A stretch of 64,000 nucleotides of DNA, taken from assembly GCF_030317205.1 (NCBI RefSeq), contig NZ_JASZYB010000003.1:496001-560000 (forward strand). The letters are read 5' to 3'. The translations under genes were made by a program, and so were the position numbers. Below are positions 39,846 through 49,074 of the stretch, one piece after another (the first letter of the stretch is position 1; every line of letters starts with the position of its first letter). The DNA is from Variovorax sp. J2L1-78 (lineage in GTDB: Bacteria; Pseudomonadota; Gammaproteobacteria; Burkholderiales; Burkholderiaceae_C). Under the pieces are notes generated by a model, which ran no database searches, was not told the origin of the DNA, and worked only from the letters and a program-made list of their open reading frames with translations.

Positions 39846-40991
39846 TCAGGGTACGACGTCGACGTCACCCTGAATAGTTCGTAAACGTGTCCAGGTGTCG
39901 TAGAAGGTCTTGTGAACGCCGGCGCGATGCTCGGTGGAGATCTCGTGGACCGCTTGCCTCAGCGCGTCGGCCAGCGGCGCGCAGCGTAGACGCGCCGCCT
40001 CTTGAAAACCCGCTGCCGAAAGCCGGTTTCGATTGGCGGGGTCGCGAACGGCACGCATTGCTTCAACGAGCGAGGCTGACGAGGGATCGCCGATTGTTAG
40101 GACCGCATCCCGCCCAACGTCCGCGGCCAGACGGCCGCTCGATGTCGTGATGATGGGGCAGCCGTATGCCATGGCCTCGACAGCAGATTGGAGCAACCCG
40201 TCGCTCCATGGATGGAGCAGTGCGGCCGCACCTGCGTAGGCTGGCGCCAGACTGGCGTCATCGAGTATCACTCGGACGATTCGGCTGCCATTGGCGAGCA
40301 AGGTCTGTGTAGGCTCACCGCCGCTTGCATCGATGCAGAGCAGGTCGAACGCGTCGCTATCTGTGGCGGTCAATGCGTCCGACAGCAGCGCCATGTGAGG
40401 CTGGTGGGCCGTTGCGGATGCCACGAAGTAGGGCCGCTTCAGGTCGTACTGAGCTCTGAAGGCCGCGATTGCCGGCTGCGTGGGCGGGATGGGCTGGCCG
40501 GGATCGGCCTTGGTTGGGTAGTGGGCCTGCCGAATAGTGCGCGGGTTCAACTCTGGATAGAACGCCAGCAGATCGTCACGTGTGTCGCGCGATGTGCAAA
40601 CGAACCTGCGAGCGTGTGCGACGGCCACTTCCTTTTCCTGTTGTTCGCGTGTTGCGAGTTCGATGCCTGCCCGCTCCGGTTGCATGTCGTGGACGAGGAG
40701 CGCCGAGGGCGTCTGCAAGGGTGTAGTGAAATGCGTAGACACGAAGGCGCTCGCGCCATAGTGCCGACAGACGCGCTCAAGCAAGGCCGAATCGTGTGTG
40801 TTGAATTTCGGCTTGTAGCTCGGATAGGGGATCACCTCGATGCCAGCGATTTGCTCGCGTTGGCCGCCCCGATCGAGCAATACGATGGGAATGTCGAGAT
40901 GGCTCGCCAGGAGCGGCAGCAGCGGGCGCCACAACTGGGTCGATTCTGGGCGTTGCAGTTGCAGAAAGACACCGTCGATTATGAGGGTCAA
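39846..40991 (-). CDS. glycosyltransferase family 4 (GT-B fold)
   Basis: A 381-residue GT-B enzyme. The N-terminus MTLIIDGVFLQLQRPESTQL and the middle LLVHDMQPERAGIEL, RRFVCTSRDTRDDLLAFYPE fit family 4 enzymes that begin with an acceptor-binding domain. The donor site is recognisable from LHPWSDGLLQSAVEAMAYGC and PIITTSSGRLAADVG, although the usual first Glu of the E-x7-E motif is replaced by Asp in WSDGLLQSAVE. Donor and acceptor are unknown. The stop lies four bases from the neighbouring GT2 gene start region, and a decayed copy of its 3' end is found 2.9 kb to the left. Confidence 0.82.
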   Translation of the reverse strand: MTLIIDGVFLQLQRPESTQLWRPLLPLLASHLDIPIVLLDRGGQREQIAGIEVIPYPSYKPKFNTHDSALLERVCRHYGASAFVSTHFTTPLQTPSALLVHDMQPERAGIELATREQQEKEVAVAHARRFVCTSRDTRDDLLAFYPELNPRTIRQAHYPTKADPGQPIPPTQPAIAAFRAQYDLKRPYFVASATAHQPHMALLSDALTATDSDAFDLLCIDASGGEPTQTLLANGSRIVRVILDDASLAPAYAGAAALLHPWSDGLLQSAVEAMAYGCPIITTSSGRLAADVGRDAVLTIGDPSSASLVEAMRAVRDPANRNRLSAAGFQEAARLRCAPLADALRQAVHEISTEHRAGVHKTFYDTWTRLRTIQGDVDVVP

Positions 40992-40994
40992 GGC

Positions 40995-42755
40995 CTAGTC
41001 TTTCAATGTGTGCGTTGCGCGGTCTGCGATGGATGCCCGACGCAAGGCCTTCTGCGCGGCCATGTAGCGCCATTCCGCGGTGGCGGCCTCCCGCTCCGTG
41101 ATCGCCAGGTCTTCCCCGAGTGCTTCGCGAAGGCCATCCATGAAGGCTTCGTCGGAAGAGAGTAGTCTTGGCGACATGAGCTTCCGGCCGTGCTCCTTCG
41201 TCGTTCGCCGACCTTCTTCCACGCCGCGGGAGTTGGGTCGGGTTGACAACCCTTCTGGGTTGACGAAGTAGACGACATGGGGGTCGTTGACCTTGTAGAA
41301 CACCTTGCCCGCCTCCATGCAGCGCAGCCAGAAGTCGTGGTCACCCGCAGAGCGGTAGGACGCGTCGAACAGGCCCACGTCGTTGTGGATTTCGCGTCGC
41401 CACATGGGCGCATTATGTGGAGAGTTCGAACGCACCAGGTTGTAGGGCGTGACGATCGGCAGTTCGCTCTTGACGCCCACTGTGGCCGTCTTCGCGACGC
41501 TTGCGTTGCCATCGAAGGAATAATAGAAGTCTTGGTAAGTCACATCCACGAACGGGAATTTTTCGAGGATTTCCGCCTGCCGCTCGAAAGAGTCTCGCCG
41601 ACGCAGATCGTCGAGATTTGCATTCGTGAGATAGCGCCCGCGCGACATCTCGACACCCACGTTCCAAGCCTCGTAGATGCCGATGCGCGTGGCTGCTCGG
41701 TGATAGACGATGTTCGGAAAGCGCTTCATGTAGGAAGCGATGACCTCGAACTCGTTCTCGGGCGAGTTTGCATCGACGATGATCAGCTCACAGCGCGGGA
41801 AGAGGGTCTGAGAGGTCATGTTCTCCAGGAACTGCTCGATGTAGTCGCCGCCGCAATAGAGGCTGGCGATGACCGACACCAGTACGTCAGAGCCTGGGGC
41901 GATCGCCAAGCTGGGGTAAGGCTTGATCTCTGGTTCTGCCGGGTTCTGCGGGATGGCTGCGGCGCGTTCTTGCCATTCCCGCACGCTGATGAATCGATCA
42001 GTTCCCATGATCCACGCGCTGGTCGGGTCGTGAAGATCCGGTTCGCCGTCTCGTACCAGCATCTGGTTTGCGCGTTGCGCAAACAGATTGGTCACCAGAT
42101 GCCCTCGGCCCAGAATGCCCTGCGAGATCCGATGGTCCCAATGGGCGATTTCTTCTACCAGTGGGCCCCGGCCCAGTAATTCTTCGAAGGTGTACTGGAT
42201 GAACTTGCCGTTGGGCACCTCCGGCACCAGTTCGTCGGTGGCTCGCACCAGTTGTGCCTCGGGCGAGGTCACGATGGCTTCGATCACCGCCTCCATTTGA
42301 AGGCTGCCTGTTGTGACTTGGCTTGACCATATCGCGCACTCGTCCTCGCCGGGCGTGCGATGCAATGCCATCTGGTAAATCTTGACTATAGCGGCCTCGG
42401 TCTCTTTGACCGACCGCCCGGTGTCAGATTCGTTGGCGACTCGCATCAGTTGCGCCTCGGGCGAGGTCACGATGGCTTCGATCACCGCCTCCAATCGAAG
42501 ATAGCCTGCTGTGACTTGGCTTGACCAGATAGCGCACTCGTCCTTGCTTGGCGTGCGATGCAATGCGAGTTGATAGATTTGCATGACGGCGGCGTTGATG
42601 CCGTTCTCTCGCCAGTGAGGGGCCTGGCCTTCGGTCCCGTCTGCGGGCCTTGGTGGACTCAATATGACCCACCGGACAAAGCCCCAAGCTCGGCGGAGTA
42701 CTTCGGAGAGGGTCCGTGTCATGGCTGCGGGAGGTTGGAGATCATTCACTTGCAT
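40995..42755 (-). CDS. GT2 glycosyltransferase with three N-terminal DUF4214-like repeats
   Basis: A 586-residue protein if started at 42755 (MQVNDLQPPAAM); a start at 42722 is also possible. Residues about 54-108 and 120-174 are nearly identical repeats (IYQLALHRTPSKDECAIWSS and IYQMALHRTPGEDECAIWSS, each ending VIEAIVTSPEAQL), and a diverged third copy lies at about 182-235 (FEELLGRGPLVEEIAHWDHR). They resemble the DUF4214 repeat seen with some surface-glycan proteins. Residues 291-540 form a GT2 domain: VSVIASLYCGGDYIEQFLEN, IIVDANSPENEFEV, TNANLDDLRRRDSF and SAGDHDFWLRCMEAG. It is followed closely by the GT4 gene on the same strand. Confidence 0.83.
   Translation of the reverse strand: MQVNDLQPPAAMTRTLSEVLRRAWGFVRWVILSPPRPADGTEGQAPHWRENGINAAVMQIYQLALHRTPSKDECAIWSSQVTAGYLRLEAVIEAIVTSPEAQLMRVANESDTGRSVKETEAAIVKIYQMALHRTPGEDECAIWSSQVTTGSLQMEAVIEAIVTSPEAQLVRATDELVPEVPNGKFIQYTFEELLGRGPLVEEIAHWDHRISQGILGRGHLVTNLFAQRANQMLVRDGEPDLHDPTSAWIMGTDRFISVREWQERAAAIPQNPAEPEIKPYPSLAIAPGSDVLVSVIASLYCGGDYIEQFLENMTSQTLFPRCELIIVDANSPENEFEVIASYMKRFPNIVYHRAATRIGIYEAWNVGVEMSRGRYLTNANLDDLRRRDSFERQAEILEKFPFVDVTYQDFYYSFDGNASVAKTATVGVKSELPIVTPYNLVRSNSPHNAPMWRREIHNDVGLFDASYRSAGDHDFWLRCMEAGKVFYKVNDPHVVYFVNPEGLSTRPNSRGVEEGRRTTKEHGRKLMSPRLLSSDEAFMDGLREALGEDLAITEREAATAEWRYMAAQKALRRASIADRATHTLKD
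42249..42568 (-). repeat. internal tandem duplication in the GT2 gene (198-base period)
   Basis: Bases 42249-42370 and 42447-42568 are near copies offset by exactly 198 bases (66 codons), with roughly 15 mismatches in 122 bases by eye. The long identical core includes CGGGCGAGGTCACGATGGCT and GTGACTTGGCTTGACCA. The period keeps the frame and duplicates one DUF4214-like repeat. Similarity at the DNA level is much higher than between either copy and the third protein repeat, so the duplication is recent or homogenised. Confidence 0.8.
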
Positions 42756-43200
42756 AGTTTCGATGCCACTATCGATAATCCTCGCTCCGCTGAATGTACG
42801 AGAGGGGGCCGTGCTGAAACGGGGTTCGCTGAGGCTACGCACCACTGTCCGCGTCACGATGAGGGTGCGGCATGCCCGTTGATTTCTACAAGGAATGACG
42901 AAATCGCTGAGCACCAACGCCATACTCGCGGCTCGTTGCAAGCTTAGCAGACCCTGCCGCTGCTCACGGGCGCGTCGACACCATCCAGCATTACGCGATG
43001 TGCTTGCGCGGGATGGTCGGAAAGAGCAATTGAGGCAACCTAGAATCTCCGCATCTCACTGTAGCAGGCCGAAGCCAGGGCAATCGGTCGGCCAAGATCA
43101 ATGACATCAGTTCAGCGCGGGCGCTCCAATGTCCGACTACTACGACCGCTGAGCGGAACCGATGCAGATAGTTCGAGACCCACCAATACATGAAACCTGA
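42756..43200. other. 445-base intergenic region between divergent genes
   Basis: This stretch separates the minus-strand GT2 gene from the plus-strand GT-C-like gene and must hold promoters for both. The GT2 frame stays open to 42941, but this part has no family motifs. GGCGGTTTTG-type or JUMPstart sequences were not seen, nor a tRNA, terminator or repeat. Nothing specific can be assigned. Confidence 0.5.
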
Positions 43201-44772
43201 ATGACTCGCAACAAGTACCTCGCCATCGGCGCCGTTTTCTGTGTCTGTCTCTTCCATGTGCTCGCGGTCATGGGATATCTCGTGCGCGAAGGTCGTCTTT
43301 CGATGGTTCCGGTCTACGACGACGTGACCTATCTCATCGACGGCCTGAGCCGGCTTGCAGTGTTGGACCGCGCGGGAATTGGCGGTTTTGTTGCGGACTT
43401 GCGCGCGCATTCGGCTCATGCGCCGTTTATGGCTGCGACCAGCGCCTTCGGTTTTCTGTTGAGCGGCGGCGCCGTTTGGGGGCCGTACCTCTTGAACTCG
43501 CTGTGGGTCTTCTTAGTGGCGGCACTGGCACTGCAAGCTCTGCGTGACATCCCCGTCAAGAGCCGTGTCGGCATCGTGGTCGCGCTTATCGCCGTACCAT
43601 TGTTTGGTGCTGCAATCGCAGAGTTCCGTCCTGATCCTGTCTGGGGCTTGCTGGTCGGCTTCTCGGTTGTGCTGCTGGTCTCAGTTGACATCGCTCGAGC
43701 GACGCGGCTCCAGTTGTTGACGCTAGGATTCCTCATCGGTGCCGCCATCATTGCAAAGCCATCGGCAGCGCCGGCTTCGCTGGCCGTCATCAGCGCTACG
43801 TACCTCACGCAACTGGGATCGTTTCTGCTTTTGCGAGTTCAGCTTTCGAAGCGTGCGCTTGTGCGCAACTCGCTGCTTGTCGCGCTCGGCGCGGCGGTGT
43901 TCGTTGTCCCGTATGCCATCACCAGTGGCGCTGAAACTTATGCATATATCAAGTGGGTGATGGGCACCAGCAACAGCGTGTGGCGTACTGAGACCAGCAC
44001 GCTGGGGCACATCACCTACTACCTGAACCGCAGCTATGGTCCTCTGATGCTCGGATGGGTCTGGTACGTCGCTCTCCCAATCCTGTTGCTCTGTTTGGGT
44101 CTTATCCTGCGTGCAAAGGATCGGCGTGATCTGTGCGCCTTTACCGCCACGGTTTGCGGTCTGGTCGTGGCCTACATCATCGTGACGGTCAGTTCGGTGA
44201 AGTCGCCGATGATCGGAAGTATCCTGTACGGGACGATCATTGCCGCAGTCACATGGGCGTTGGGGCGTATCGTCTTTTATGTCCCGATACGCGGCGTGCT
44301 GATCTTGCTGATTGGCGCGGGGATCTTCTGTACGCAATGGATCCCCAAGGCGGGCATGGTGAGTCGCACCGATGCGGGCATGCGCGCGACAGATCAAGCG
44401 ACCAAGGCTGTTGCGCCAGTTGTGTTGGAGGCACTAGGAAAGAGCGCAAACAAAAGAGGGCTGGTGACCGTACCCGGCCCTGTTTTTGGAGGCACGCTTG
44501 ATTTTCTGGCTAAACAGGAAGGTATGGCGAGCAGTATCAGGCAGGCATACGCTCTCGATTCCTTGGACAAGTTCCAGGAGCCAATCCAATGGGCTGACGT
44601 CATCATCCTCAGCGAATCAGGAATGCTGGGTCAATCCAATGGATTTAACTTCCCCAGCATAAAGTTTCAAGCGCAACTGCTGCAATTGATGCGAGGCGAC
44701 GCGACCCTCTCCGGGCACCCCGTGTTCACGGATGAACAAGGACGCTCGGTCTGGGTTTTCATTAGAAAGTAA
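43201..44772 (+). CDS. polytopic membrane protein, GT-C-like glycosyltransferase candidate
   Basis: A 523-residue protein with about ten to twelve hydrophobic segments. The first helix is followed by VPVYDDVTYLIDGLSRLAV; the paired Asp40-Asp41 in the first outer loop is the position of the catalytic acids in GT-C enzymes that use polyprenyl-phosphate sugars. AHAPFMAATSAFGF and AKPSAAPASLAVIS resemble this group as well. The C-terminal 110 residues are soluble. It stands alone on the plus strand between two minus-strand blocks. The sugar is unknown, and a partner GtrB enzyme must come from another part of the locus. Confidence 0.7.
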   Translation: MTRNKYLAIGAVFCVCLFHVLAVMGYLVREGRLSMVPVYDDVTYLIDGLSRLAVLDRAGIGGFVADLRAHSAHAPFMAATSAFGFLLSGGAVWGPYLLNSLWVFLVAALALQALRDIPVKSRVGIVVALIAVPLFGAAIAEFRPDPVWGLLVGFSVVLLVSVDIARATRLQLLTLGFLIGAAIIAKPSAAPASLAVISATYLTQLGSFLLLRVQLSKRALVRNSLLVALGAAVFVVPYAITSGAETYAYIKWVMGTSNSVWRTETSTLGHITYYLNRSYGPLMLGWVWYVALPILLLCLGLILRAKDRRDLCAFTATVCGLVVAYIIVTVSSVKSPMIGSILYGTIIAAVTWALGRIVFYVPIRGVLILLIGAGIFCTQWIPKAGMVSRTDAGMRATDQATKAVAPVVLEALGKSANKRGLVTVPGPVFGGTLDFLAKQEGMASSIRQAYALDSLDKFQEPIQWADVIILSESGMLGQSNGFNFPSIKFQAQLLQLMRGDATLSGHPVFTDEQGRSVWVFIRK

Positions 44773-44902
44773 GGCTAGGCTTTATCAGCGGCACGACGCC
44801 TTCAACATGAAAATGCATCAGAATCGTCGCTGACGGTGCCATCTCTGGGCAGCACAGCCCTGCGGAGGCGGGGCTGTTCGGTAGGCGCCATGGCGTCACC
44901 GT

Positions 44903-46060
44903 TCAGCGCAGTTGGCGCGCGGCGCTCGTGGCATCACGCAGCACCTCGATTACCGTGTCCTGCTGTACCTCGGACAGTCCGACCCAAAGCGGCAAGCGAA
45001 CCAGTCGCTCAGACTGGCTCACGGTCACGGTCAGACCGCCGTGCGTCCGACCGTACCGCCGTCCTGCAGGGGACGAGTGCAGTGGCACATAATGGAAGAC
45101 GGAGGCCACGCCGGATGCCCTGAAGCGATCGAGCACCTGCTGCCGGTCGATGTCGGGGGCCAGCACCACGTAGTACATGTGCGCGTTGTGGCGGCATCCC
45201 TCGGGCACCACCGGCCGCCGCAGCACACCCTGTGACTCAAAGTCTTCGAGCAGCACGTGGTACCGTTGCCATGCGGCCAGGCGAGCCTTGGTGATGCGCT
45301 CGGACTCTTCCAGCTGCGCCCACAGGAACGCGGCGATGAGTTCACCCGGCAGGAATGACGAACCGACCTCCTGCCAGGTGTATTTGTCGACCTCGCCCCG
45401 AAAGAAGCGGCTGCGGTCGGTTCCCTTCTCGCGAATGATCTCGGCTCGAAGGCTGAGCGCTGGGTCGTTGACCAGCAGTGCACCGCCCTCGCCGGAGATC
45501 ACGTTCTTGGTCTCGTGAAAGCTGTAGGCGCCCATCTGCCCGATGCTACCGAGCGCACGGCCCTTGTAAGTGGCCATGACGCCCTGGGCTGCATCCTCCA
45601 CGACCATAAGCCCATGACGTTCGGCGATGGCCATGATGGCGTCCATCTCGCAGGCGACACCGGCGTAGTGAACCACGGCGATGCCGCGGGTGCGCGGCGT
45701 GATGGCGGCTTCGATCAGCGATTCGTCGAGGTTCAGCGTGTCGGCGCGAATGTCCACGAAGACAGGAACGCCGCCGCGCAGCACGAAGGCGTTGGCCGTC
45801 GACACGAAGGTATACGAGGGCATGATGACCTCGTCACCCGGCTGGATGTCCATCAGCAGTGCGATCATTTCCAGGGCTGCCGTGCATGAATGCGTGAGCA
45901 GCGCTTTGCGGCAACCGGTGCGCTCCTCGATCCACCGATGGCAGCGCGCGGTGAAGGGTCCGTCGCCGGCCAGCTTCCCGTTGAAGTGGGCCTCGGCTAT
46001 GTAGTAGAGCTCCTTGCCCGTCATGTGGGGCCAGTTGAACGGGATGTGGCTATCTTTCAT
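44903..46060 (-). CDS. DegT/DnrJ/EryC1/StrS sugar aminotransferase, WecE/RffA-like
   Basis: A 385-residue PLP sugar transaminase; the start at 46060 (MKDSHIPFNWPHMTGKELYY) gives the conserved WecE-type N-terminus. Lys185 in SFHETKNVISGEGG is the PLP lysine, DEVIMPSYTFVSTANAFVLR and VVEDAAQGVMATYKG are family motifs. The closest pattern is dTDP-4-amino-4,6-dideoxygalactose transaminase, which would use the dTDP-4-keto-6-deoxyglucose made by RmlB at 27666-28745. A 4-amino-4,6-dideoxyglucose product is the alternative. The acetyltransferase at 50416-51081 may complete the N-acetylated sugar. Confidence 0.88.
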   Translation of the reverse strand: MKDSHIPFNWPHMTGKELYYIAEAHFNGKLAGDGPFTARCHRWIEERTGCRKALLTHSCTAALEMIALLMDIQPGDEVIMPSYTFVSTANAFVLRGGVPVFVDIRADTLNLDESLIEAAITPRTRGIAVVHYAGVACEMDAIMAIAERHGLMVVEDAAQGVMATYKGRALGSIGQMGAYSFHETKNVISGEGGALLVNDPALSLRAEIIREKGTDRSRFFRGEVDKYTWQEVGSSFLPGELIAAFLWAQLEESERITKARLAAWQRYHVLLEDFESQGVLRRPVVPEGCRHNAHMYYVVLAPDIDRQQVLDRFRASGVASVFHYVPLHSSPAGRRYGRTHGGLTVTVSQSERLVRLPLWVGLSEVQQDTVIEVLRDATSAARQLR

Positions 46061-46091
46061 CTCGGATTCGTGTGTTGCAGGGATGGTCGGT

Positions 46092-48179
46092 TTATCGGCA
46101 GCGCTCGGTCGGCGGTTGGGCGCCCGGGGCTCGCGCACCGGCGTCGTAGACCGACAGACCGCTGCTGGAGAAGACTGCAGCTTGTCGCGTCGGGTCCCAT
46201 GCGACCGATTGGTCGGCCCGTACGACGAACCAGCGTATCGCATTGTCTCGCATGCGTTGGCGTGCCTCGGGCCAGTCGATTGACTGCGCAACGCTCTCAA
46301 GGGCCTCCGTACGCATTTCGACCGTGCGCTGTACGCAGGGCGCCCGCGTCATTCGGATCTCCGAGCGCGCGAGGAAGGCCGGCATGTTTGTCACAGAGAT
46401 GAGGTTGACAATCGGCCGGCTGAATCCCAGCACAGCGTCGCCCCCCATGGCCAGAATATCGCCTTCTCCCATATGAGCTCGCAGGTAGCGGGCCCCATCG
46501 AGAAGACCAGGCGCCAGGCGCTCATTGTAGAAATCAGCGGACCAGGGCATGGCCACTAAGTCGGGTTTTGCGGGGTTGGTCCCTCGACTGGCGAGGGTCG
46601 CCGTACCAAGCACCGCCACTGCAAGCAAGGCAGCACCTCGCTGAGGCCAGGCCGCGGCTGGCCTCAGCTCGACAATCAATTGGTACGCGCAGATTACGCA
46701 GAGCAGCACCACCATGGCATACATGAGCGGAAAGTGCCGGTGCTTGTATTCAGTGAAATCGGCATTGTTGGCAGTCGGTGCAAACCACATCAGAAGCACG
46801 TAGCTGAGCAGCAGGAACGGGACGAACAGGTACTCTCGCCGCCTGCCCAGCCGCAGGAAGGCGACGCCAGCGAGTACCGGATAGGCCAGTGCGTAGACGC
46901 CGAGCAGGGCAACCAGCGTTAATACCGTTTTGAAGACAAACACCAGCGCAACGGGATGTGTCGGCAACTGCAGCGGTTGGCCGAGAAAAAGCGTCTGGTT
47001 CAAAACGCCGTCCAGGTACTGACTCGGCGCCGGTTGCGCCAGCACCCATGCCTTGAGCGTCGGCATCGACCATGTCGCGGCCGTGAGTACCAGCGCCGCG
47101 ACGCATACGACGGTCAGTGTCTTGAGGCCGTACATCCAGCGATGGCGCAGGCCAACATACATCACGATGGCTGGCGCAAGCAACATGAAGAAATGCACCC
47201 GTACCAGAATGATCGATGCCAACAACAAACCCATGAACCAAAACGTGCGTGCGCCACCACGTTCGACATACAACATGGCTGTGCTGCAGACCACCATCGA
47301 CAAACCGATCGCGTAGCCAGCGCCGGGTGTGGCGAGCAGCATCCAGTAGAAGTCGAGCAGGCCGGAGTGAAGCGGAATGCGGTAGCCAGGCACTGCTGCT
47401 ACGACCATGACTGCCAGCAAGCCAACGGCCCTGTCGCCCAGTTGAACGACAAAAACATAGCATCCAAGCGCCGCTGTCAAAAGACCCAGCGGCAGCAGCA
47501 GCGATGTCGCGATCGTCAGTGGCGTCACATCGACAAAGGGCTGGAGCGCCGCCGGCAGCATGAAGGGAGCGTAGTGATAGAAGGCGAGCCCGACACCATA
47601 AGCCTCCAGTTCGGTGTTGTTTGCGAACGGGCCGCCGAACGAGGAGATCGAGATGCCGTGCAGAAAGTAGTCGCTCCAGATCGGCAGCGCGCCGGTGAGT
47701 TCCAGCGCGCGTGCGCTGGCGGCCGGCACGCGTGACAGCACGGCCACGGTGACTGCGAGAACGGCGGCGGCAAGGACGTCAGCGCCGACTGGCGATTCCC
47801 CGTTCAACGTGCGTACGCTTCTGCGTGTGGCCGGCATCAGGAACACCAACCACACGATGGCGGCGCACGCTACGAAAGCCCATAGCGCAGGAATAGCAAG
47901 CAGCGAACTCACAACATACATTGGCAAGGACAGGCAGGCAAAGCCGATACAAAACGCCGCAGGTAAGCGTGCCTTGATATCTTCCATGCCTCCTGCGCGC
48001 AGTGCCATCAAGCCCGCTACCGTCTGGGTCGGCGCGACCACCAGTGCGAAGAGGAAGAGTTCAACGGAGAAGGCATGCGTACCGATCCATAGCTCCGACG
48101 AAATGAAAGCAGCCACCACGAGCGAGAAAAGGGCGGCGCCGCGTACCCCTGTGAGAGAAGGCAGGCGCAGGCTGTTCAT
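46092..48179 (-). CDS. large polytopic membrane protein with soluble C-terminus, GT-C-like
   Basis: A 695-residue protein starting MNSLRLPSLTGVRGAALFSL; a TTG two codons upstream is possible. About twelve hydrophobic segments are followed by about 170 soluble residues (MGEGDILAMGGDAVLGFSRP; AIRWFVVRADQSVAW; LSVYDAGAR), as in GT-C or YfhO-like membrane enzymes. LPIWSDYFLHGISISSFGGP and FYHYAPFMLPAAL are the likely catalytic-loop region, sharing a pattern with the low-GC protein at 37485-39032. It is 19 bases from the methyltransferase gene in the same operon and probably transfers a lipid-linked sugar in the periplasm. Confidence 0.68.
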   Translation of the reverse strand: MNSLRLPSLTGVRGAALFSLVVAAFISSELWIGTHAFSVELFLFALVVAPTQTVAGLMALRAGGMEDIKARLPAAFCIGFACLSLPMYVVSSLLAIPALWAFVACAAIVWLVFLMPATRRSVRTLNGESPVGADVLAAAVLAVTVAVLSRVPAASARALELTGALPIWSDYFLHGISISSFGGPFANNTELEAYGVGLAFYHYAPFMLPAALQPFVDVTPLTIATSLLLPLGLLTAALGCYVFVVQLGDRAVGLLAVMVVAAVPGYRIPLHSGLLDFYWMLLATPGAGYAIGLSMVVCSTAMLYVERGGARTFWFMGLLLASIILVRVHFFMLLAPAIVMYVGLRHRWMYGLKTLTVVCVAALVLTAATWSMPTLKAWVLAQPAPSQYLDGVLNQTLFLGQPLQLPTHPVALVFVFKTVLTLVALLGVYALAYPVLAGVAFLRLGRRREYLFVPFLLLSYVLLMWFAPTANNADFTEYKHRHFPLMYAMVVLLCVICAYQLIVELRPAAAWPQRGAALLAVAVLGTATLASRGTNPAKPDLVAMPWSADFYNERLAPGLLDGARYLRAHMGEGDILAMGGDAVLGFSRPIVNLISVTNMPAFLARSEIRMTRAPCVQRTVEMRTEALESVAQSIDWPEARQRMRDNAIRWFVVRADQSVAWDPTRQAAVFSSSGLSVYDAGARAPGAQPPTERCR

Positions 48180-48198
48180 TCGCAAACTCTTTGGCTCA

Positions 48199-49074
48199 TC
48201 AACTGGACTTGCGCGCTACCACCAGTCGCGAACCTCCGATAGGCAAACGGACACCTGCGCGGATCAGGCCCCGTTCCAACCCGAGAATGGTTTCGAGCGT
48301 GGCGTTGAGCCAGGGCGGAATATTGAACTCCGCTACCGGATCGAAGGCCTGCCCCGGTGACTTCCTGCGTGCGAGCCTCGATGCCATCATGGCGGGCAAC
48401 AGTGCGCTCACGAAGGAGGTGCTCCGCAGGAGCTTGAAGCCTGCAGCCTCGACCTTGCGATGCAATTCCGCTGCGTTGTAGCGACGGACGTGGCAAGCAT
48501 ATTCGTCGGCATCGCTCCACAGCCACGAATGCTGCGGGACCGTCAGCAGGATGTGCCCGCCTGGTTTCAGCGCGGCATGCATCTGGGACAACACGCGCTC
48601 ATCCTCCTCGATGTGCTCGATGACGTCGAAGGCGCCGATCACGTCGAACTCATCGCGATACGGGATTTCGCGTGCATCCATCTGGACGAAATCGGCGGCA
48701 GGGAGGCGCTCCGCCGCGAAGCCAAGGCCTGCGACGAAGATTTCGCTACCACTGAGGCGGGCTCTAGGGTAAGCCGCTGCCACACCAGAAAGTACGTAGG
48801 CCGTGCCACAACCAATCTCCAGGAAGGACTGGAATGGAGCGCAATATTTTTGGATGGCCCACAGGATCAGCGCGTTCCTGGCACGAAACCAGAAATTCTC
48901 GCCCTCCATCCGTGCGAGTTCTGTGTAGTAATGCGCCTTGAAGCCACCGCCGCCTCTTGCAAGCGCGGACGCGTAGGCGACGAAGCCGTCAACTTCCGAC
49001 GGACCTTGGCCGCACGCTGGACAGCGATTGTGCTCGCTGTCGAAGCTTGCGTTGCAGTGAAGGCAACGTTTCAT
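48199..49074 (-). CDS. class I SAM-dependent methyltransferase with N-terminal zinc ribbon
   Basis: A 291-residue protein. Cys4, Cys7, Cys18 and Cys21 (MKRCLHCNAS; RCPACGQGP) form a small zinc-ribbon-like motif. The methyltransferase core follows with SFLEIGCGTAYVLSGVAAAY (motif I), DVIGAFDVIEHIEEDERVLS and LKPGGHILLTVPQHSWLWSD. This combination is often found in polysaccharide loci. The C-terminus is partly hydrophobic (LPAMMASRLARRKSPGQAFD). The start overlaps the GtrA gene as ATGA. The acceptor is unknown. Confidence 0.82.
   Translation of the reverse strand: MKRCLHCNASFDSEHNRCPACGQGPSEVDGFVAYASALARGGGGFKAHYYTELARMEGENFWFRARNALILWAIQKYCAPFQSFLEIGCGTAYVLSGVAAAYPRARLSGSEIFVAGLGFAAERLPAADFVQMDAREIPYRDEFDVIGAFDVIEHIEEDERVLSQMHAALKPGGHILLTVPQHSWLWSDADEYACHVRRYNAAELHRKVEAAGFKLLRSTSFVSALLPAMMASRLARRKSPGQAFDPVAEFNIPPWLNATLETILGLERGLIRAGVRLPIGGSRLVVARKSS

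Noticed and set aside
42249..42568. CRISPR-like or phase-variation repeat
   Set aside because: There are only two long copies with a 198-base period inside a reading frame; they encode a protein repeat.
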